Assembly: GCA_016712265.1 (NCBI GenBank)
Contig: JADJRJ010000015.1
Location: 1-34,884 of the forward strand
Length of the DNA: 34,884 bases
Direction of reading: 5' to 3'
Origin: Gemmatimonadota bacterium
Lineage (GTDB): Bacteria > Gemmatimonadota > Gemmatimonadetes > Gemmatimonadales > Gemmatimonadaceae
Shown: positions 31,627 through 34,884 of the stretch, one piece after another
Numbering within the stretch: position 1 is the stretch's first letter
How the letters are laid out: each line of letters begins with the position of its first letter
Made by a program: the position numbers and the translations under genes
The notes under the pieces: generated by a model
What the model was told of the DNA's origin: nothing
The model's input: only the letters and a program-made list of their open reading frames with translations
Database searches by the model: none

Positions 31627-31906
31627 GCCAACCGCGTCTCACCTCGACCAGGAACAGAACCATCCCAAAGAACGCGACTAGTCCTATGGCAAGAATAGCC
31701 CAATGGTACCAGGTGATGGGAGCGCCTAAGCCGCGGAACATGAGCTGAACGGTGAGCACTTGATACCCCATCAGCGCGGAAAACCGGAGCTTCTGGCTCA
31801 AGGAGCGCGCCCAGGCGATGCACGGCCCCGCCAGGAGAGCGAACAGGACGCCCGACACAATCAACGTCCAACGCATCGGGTCCCAGACCCATAAGTCAGA
31901 CCCCAC
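31616..31906 (-). CDS. Membrane protein with three helices, 96 residues
   Basis: Intact frame; GTG at 31906 follows GGGGATGATCAAC. Hydrophobic segments at about residues 11-32 (TLIVSGVLFALLAGPCIAW), 43-60 (ALMGYQVLTVQLMFRG) and 65-88 (WYHWAILAIGLVAFFGMVLF). The stop overlaps the next ATG, so the two membrane proteins are coupled. Size and topology would fit a holin-type or accessory membrane protein, but the likelier holin is at 26985-27275. Confidence 0.6.
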   Translation of the reverse strand: MGSDLWVWDPMRWTLIVSGVLFALLAGPCIAWARSLSQKLRFSALMGYQVLTVQLMFRGLGAPITWYHWAILAIGLVAFFGMVLFLVEVRRGWHEH

Positions 31907-31924
31907 CGTTGATCATCCCCATTA

Positions 31925-32170
31925 TCAGGTAGGTGTTGCCGATGGGAAACATGGCAACACGAGTGTTAACACAGGGCGGAACGTCCAGGACAAGGCGTGA
32001 CTTTGGCGTGACAGGGCAGTCTCGCCATCAGGCGTGACCCGTGCCGGCCCAAGGCCGGTGTGGGTATGAGAGTCCCTGAGACGCGCACCGTGCGAAAGCC
32101 CTTCAGACTCTACGACGTCGGCGCTTGCGCCATACTCGCGTACGGCCTCAAAAACGCGGCGGATCAGATG
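31925..32170 (-). CDS. Uncertain open frame upstream of the membrane proteins
   Basis: A frame reading RRVFEAVREYGASADVVESE, GLSHGARLRDSHTHTGLG and further to CFPSATPT ends with TGA at 31925-31927. The first 30 residues look protein-like; the rest is less convincing, and no start codon is seen. A GC hairpin CCGGCC/GGCCGG (32044-32049, 32053-32058) and three GTCACGCC repeats lie inside it, so this stretch may instead be regulatory. Confidence 0.25.
   Translation of the reverse strand, partial: HLIRRVFEAVREYGASADVVESEGLSHGARLRDSHTHTGLGPARVTPDGETALSRQSHALSWTFRPVLTLVLPCFPSATPT
31994..32038 (-). repeat. Three direct repeats of GTCACGCC
   Basis: GGCGTGAC on the plus strand (GTCACGCC on the minus) occurs at 31994-32001, 32005-32012 and 32031-32038. 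The first two start exactly 11 bases apart, about one helical turn, as in many regulator-binding sites. They lie ahead of the membrane-protein pair. Confidence 0.45.
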
Positions 32171-33318
32171 TCACGTCAACCTCCAGATGGCATGGTTCCG
32201 AAGGGACCGGTGCCCGAAAGCCGCCAGGATGGAGATGGCCCGACGTGCCTCGTGACTCATCTGCGCGCCCTGGCGCGAGATCGAAACTCCGCGGTTTCCA
32301 TGAACCTACAAAGCCGACAAACCCGGCATACTCGAAGTCGCCGTGTCGCCATTCTCGTGGAACGGCATAAGGCCGGTCTTGAAGTCGATGGTCTCGTACA
32401 CCGCGCCCGCTCTCATCGCGGTACCGCTCGGCGATCGCATTCAGCATCAGCGCGACTCAGCGCGTTGCGAGTCGGTGATGACCGCGGTGATGATCCGCCC
32501 GCAGTTCCAGGATCGACGTCAGGGATGCCGGGTCGGTGGCGGATCTCCGCCCAGGCGCGGCGGTCGAGTTCGAGACGATCAGCACCCAGCGGTTGGGTAG
32601 CGAGTACAGGTCGAGCGACTGCGCAGCGTCAGGCAGGATCACGCTGACGTCGTCGGTGCGGTACTCGAACTCAGCCGCGCGGAGTCGGGGCGAGACGTAG
32701 GGCGTGGCGCGAGCCACGCCCTCCCCGTCGAACCAAAGCGATCCGTAGTTAATCGCCGACAGCATGTGCGAGGATGACCGCGATGCGAAGTGCCCGGCTC
32801 CCACTCCAAAGCAGCAGGCGACGTCGCCGTGGGGATATGGGCTGCGTGGGATGCCCAGCGTCTCAGCCAGGATCGATTGGCGTCCGTGTACAGGTGAACG
32901 GCGACAAAGTATCTGTCCGCCAGGGTGTCGTCCTGTAGAACAATCGTCTGGTCGTACGCCTCGACATCGCGTGTAACAACGCCCGAGATGTCTACCTGGC
33001 GGGTAGGCGTCGTCAGCAGGAACACGCCAAGCGGCCACTCCATGTAACCGCCGTCCGGCATCTTGACGCCCGCCCAGGGGCGGACGCGCTGGTTCAGGAG
33101 ACGATAGATGCCGTCATCGCGGATGACAAACTTGGCGTGTGCGGTCTCGGCGAGGAACTCGTGGGCGACCGAGCCCCGACTTCGACGTCGAGGTCTCGGA
33201 TGCGGATGGCGTCACGGGTGAGTAGCTCAGCGAAACCGCCACTCACGCAGGGCGCGGACCCGCGCAGCACCCGCAGCACGACAGGCGGCGCGTACTCCAG
33301 TGAACCGGCTCAGGGCAT
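32148..33318 (-). CDS. Minor tail protein (frameshifted)
   Basis: ATG at 33318 follows GGGGCCGTGAG. Blocks in order: SLEYAPPVVLRVLRG, AELLTRDAIRIRDLDVEV, LLNQRVRPWAGVKMPDGG, YMEWPLGVFLLTTPTRQVDI, DVEAYDQTIVLQDDTLADRY, SAINYGSLWFDGEGVARATP, YVSPRLRAAEFEYRTDDVSV, SLPNRWVLIVSNS and MLNAIAERYRDES. This order is that of the actinophage minor tail protein that forms part of the baseplate or tip. About 390 residues, several slips. The end is either TGA at 32148-32150 (VDVTSDPPRF) or a stop about 20 bases upstream in another frame. Confidence 0.65.
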
Positions 33319-33339
33319 CTCACGGCCCCGAAATTCGCA

Positions 33340-33358
33340 ACGTCGTTAATGACGACGT
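33340..33358. promoter_or_regulatory. Palindrome between two tail genes
   Basis: ACGTCGT-TAATG-ACGACGT at 33340-33358 is a perfect 7-bp inverted repeat around an A/T-rich centre, in the gap between the lyase-like gene stop (33438) and the minor tail ATG (33318). It could be an operator or a leader hairpin. No matching copy was noticed elsewhere. Confidence 0.3.
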
Positions 33359-33437
33359 GGTCCCGCTGATGCTACTCCGTCAGTAGGTTCCAATCTTTAC
33401 ATAGTAGTCGTTTGAGGGAGTGCGCGTAGTGCGCGTC

Positions 33438-34040
33438 TTACATCTTCAAGGGCAGGATCTCCGTACCGTTCAGGTAGACGTGTACGAAACCGACGAGGGG
33501 TACGAGGGGACCGCGGTGTGGACGACCACCTTCTCCCAGACCCGGGGCGGACGGTCCAGAGCGGTCCGATGAACTCGAAGTCAGCATCAGGCTCACGCTC
33601 GATCGTACACGCGCCATCGCGTGAACGGACGTGGCCAGGGCCGGTGAACCGTCGTCGACCGGCGGTGCCGCGGTAGAAGATAAACCAGTCATTCTCGCTC
33701 GCCATCCCAGGCGCCCATGTCGGGTCGCCGAACCGGATGTCGAACTCGTACCAGCGCTCTTGGTCCTTCTGGTCATTCCAGGACTTCCGAAGCCGGACAG
33801 CTCCGCGCGCTCGTGCGAGCCGACCGCGGTGTGCCCGTCCCGGACCTCGGTGCCCAGCGCGTGCGGGTGGTGGCGTGGACTTGCGTGCGACAATCTTGCG
33901 CGGTGTGTGGTGCCCCTGGAACGTGGCGCAGCAGCGCGCCCCCTCATAGGACTTGTTGCACGGATGTCCAGCAGGAAAGTTCCCCAGCTCGAAGTCCTCG
34001 GTGATGTGGACGTCGAGCCGACGGCTGCGTCGCCGCCAGT
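33438..34040 (-). CDS. Polysaccharide-lyase-like tail protein (frameshifted)
   Basis: Read across slips: EDFELGNFPAGHPCNKSYEG, FQGHHTPRKIVARK, HALGTEVRDGHTAVGSHERA then AELSGFGK, QERWYEFDIRFGDPTW, ASENDWFIFYRG, VWEKVVVHTAVPSYPS and GFVHVYLNGTEILPLKM, TAA at 33438-33440. The order VRxGD...xERAELSG...ERWYxxxIRF...DWxIFxQWH...W.xxVxHxxxS...GxVxVYLNG is that of heparin-lyase-I-type concanavalin-like lyases. About 200 residues. The start near 34040 has no clear codon. In the tail module it probably degrades host-surface glycan during adsorption. Confidence 0.55.
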   Translation of the reverse strand, partial: TGGDAAVGSTSTSPRTSSWGTFLLDIRATSPMRGRAAAPRSRGTTHRARLSHASPRHHPHALGTEVRDGHTAVGSHERAELSGFGSPGMTRRTKSAGTSSTSGSATRHGRLGWRARMTGLSSTAAPPVDDGSPALATSVHAMARVRSSVSLMLTSSSSDRSGPSAPGLGEGGRPHRGPLVPLVGFVHVYLNGTEILPLKM

Positions 34041-34050
34041 CTCCCCGCCC

Positions 34051-34884
34051 TCAGTCAGCGTACCAAGTAACCACAACGCGGTCGGTGAAGTTCCGCTCGC
34101 GTGTGGACGCGAAGAACTCCAGCGTGTAATTTCCAGGCGTCGTCAGCACAGTATAGTTCACGCGAGACGTCGAGGAGATCTGCGGAACGGTCGTCACCGG
34201 CGTGAGCGGTAAGTCCACACCCACTCGATGTCCGTAGCCGGAAGCCGATCAGGCCGGACGCGCAGAACGCATCGAGAGCGGGCGTAAAGGTGCCGGCGAC
34301 ATCGCGCGGATGTTCTTCCGGTCGGAAGCCGCTCCGCCAGGCCGTGTACCAGAGGATTCCATCCACATAGAGCGGTGGTTGTGGAGGTCCACTCAATGGC
34401 GAAGTTGTGCCACTGCCGGAGGTCTACCGGGTAATCCGGCACGTCGATTTGGTGATCGGAGCCGTCCAGCGACGGGTAGTGCAGGAACGCACCGGCCGCC
34501 TGCTGTCCCGGCTCCCCATTCTCCAGGAAGTCGTACTCACCGTCCAGGGGCCAGCTTGCGTGGTCCGACCAGAGAATGCCGACCGGGTGGTAACCGCCGT
34601 CCTCCGCGCTCAGCACGCCCCAGCCCGCTGGCGCGCGGCCGTGCTCCGATCGGACGATGGCGGCGGCGTGCCCACAACTCGCCAGCCCGCAGGCCGTGAT
34701 CGCCGGAGCCGACGACCTGCCCCGTACAGGAGAACGTAGCCCCAGGAGCGACCGGCATCAGCCCCGGCGGAGACGATCAGCGCGCCAGTCCCGCCCGAGC
34801 CGCCGGGACCCGCGCAGGCGCCGGTGACCGGGGTCAGCCAACCAGTTGTGCCGCGCTTCCAGTCCCGGACGTACACGGGCGCGG
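34051..34884 (-). CDS. GH16-like glycanase tail protein (C-terminal part; runs off the window)
   Basis: Blocks: TGALIVSAGADAGRSWGYVL, VLSAEDGGYHPVGILW, SWPLDGEYDFLENGEPGQ, AGAFLHYPSLDG, RQWHNFAIEWTST and VDGILWYTAWRSGF. GEYDFLE matches the GH16 catalytic ExDxxE, and QWHNFAIEW...VDG is the usual jelly-roll strand pair. A C-terminal beta extension (VPQISSTSRVNYTVLTTPGN then YTLEFFASTRERNFTDRVVV) ends with TGA at 34051-34053. The N-terminus lies beyond the right edge. Its place next to the lyase-like gene suggests a virion-bound glycan depolymerase. Confidence 0.65.

Overview
This window looks like part of an actinobacteriophage genome (tailed, siphovirus-like): high G+C, tightly packed genes with ATGA/GTGA start-stop overlaps, GGAGG ribosome sites, GTG starts, and a typical mix of phage replication, nucleotide-metabolism, lysis and tail genes. 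Every gene I can support reads right to left (minus strand). The long plus-strand open frames are mirror images of real genes. No host genes, rRNA, insertion sequences or CRISPR arrays were seen. The host cannot be fixed from the sequence; an actinobacterium is the best guess.

The sequence carries several dozen apparent frameshifts. Protein families continue cleanly across one- or two-base slips, mostly in G/C runs, so I read them as uncorrected long-read errors rather than decay. Coordinates for such genes are outer limits reconstructed across frames.

Layout, from high to low coordinates (the direction of transcription). 34.9-28.0 kb: tail and adsorption genes, including a GH16-like glycanase, a polysaccharide-lyase-like protein, a minor tail protein, two small membrane proteins, a membrane-anchored collagen-like protein and a tail protein with a C-terminal alpha/beta-hydrolase. 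28.0-26.98 kb: lysis genes (M15 peptidase endolysin with peptidoglycan-binding domain, holin). 26.9-26.8 kb: nested hairpins that probably end late transcription. 26.74-26.24 kb: an HNH-AP2 endonuclease with a probable leaderless promoter. 26.24-25.23 kb: a control region without genes, with four tandem promoters and tRNA-like structures. 25.2-20.0 kb: many very small genes, often with CxxC zinc-type motifs, plus a DUF2786 protein, a DUF6011-like protein and a tRNA-like gene. 20.0-10.6 kb: recombination and replication genes (Dda/RecD-like helicase, SNF2 helicase, PD-(D/E)XK exonuclease flanked by paralogous zinc proteins, Sak4-like ATPase and an acidic SAP-like partner). 10.5-0 kb: Pyr_excise-type protein, FAD protein, Nmad1/DUF1599-like protein, HNH nuclease, full-length DnaE-type polymerase, dCMP deaminase, ThyX, MazG-like protein, a small lipoprotein and a RuvC-like resolvase.

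The most interesting signal is regulatory. Ten minus-strand promoters share a -35 TAGACG, a 17-18 bp spacer and a -10 close to TAGACT, and in nearly all of them the -35 and spacer contain the palindrome GACGC-N5-GCGTC. The arms are conserved while the five central bases vary, as expected for a dimeric DNA-binding regulator. They sit in front of the small-gene and replication blocks, so one phage or host regulator may control the whole early region.
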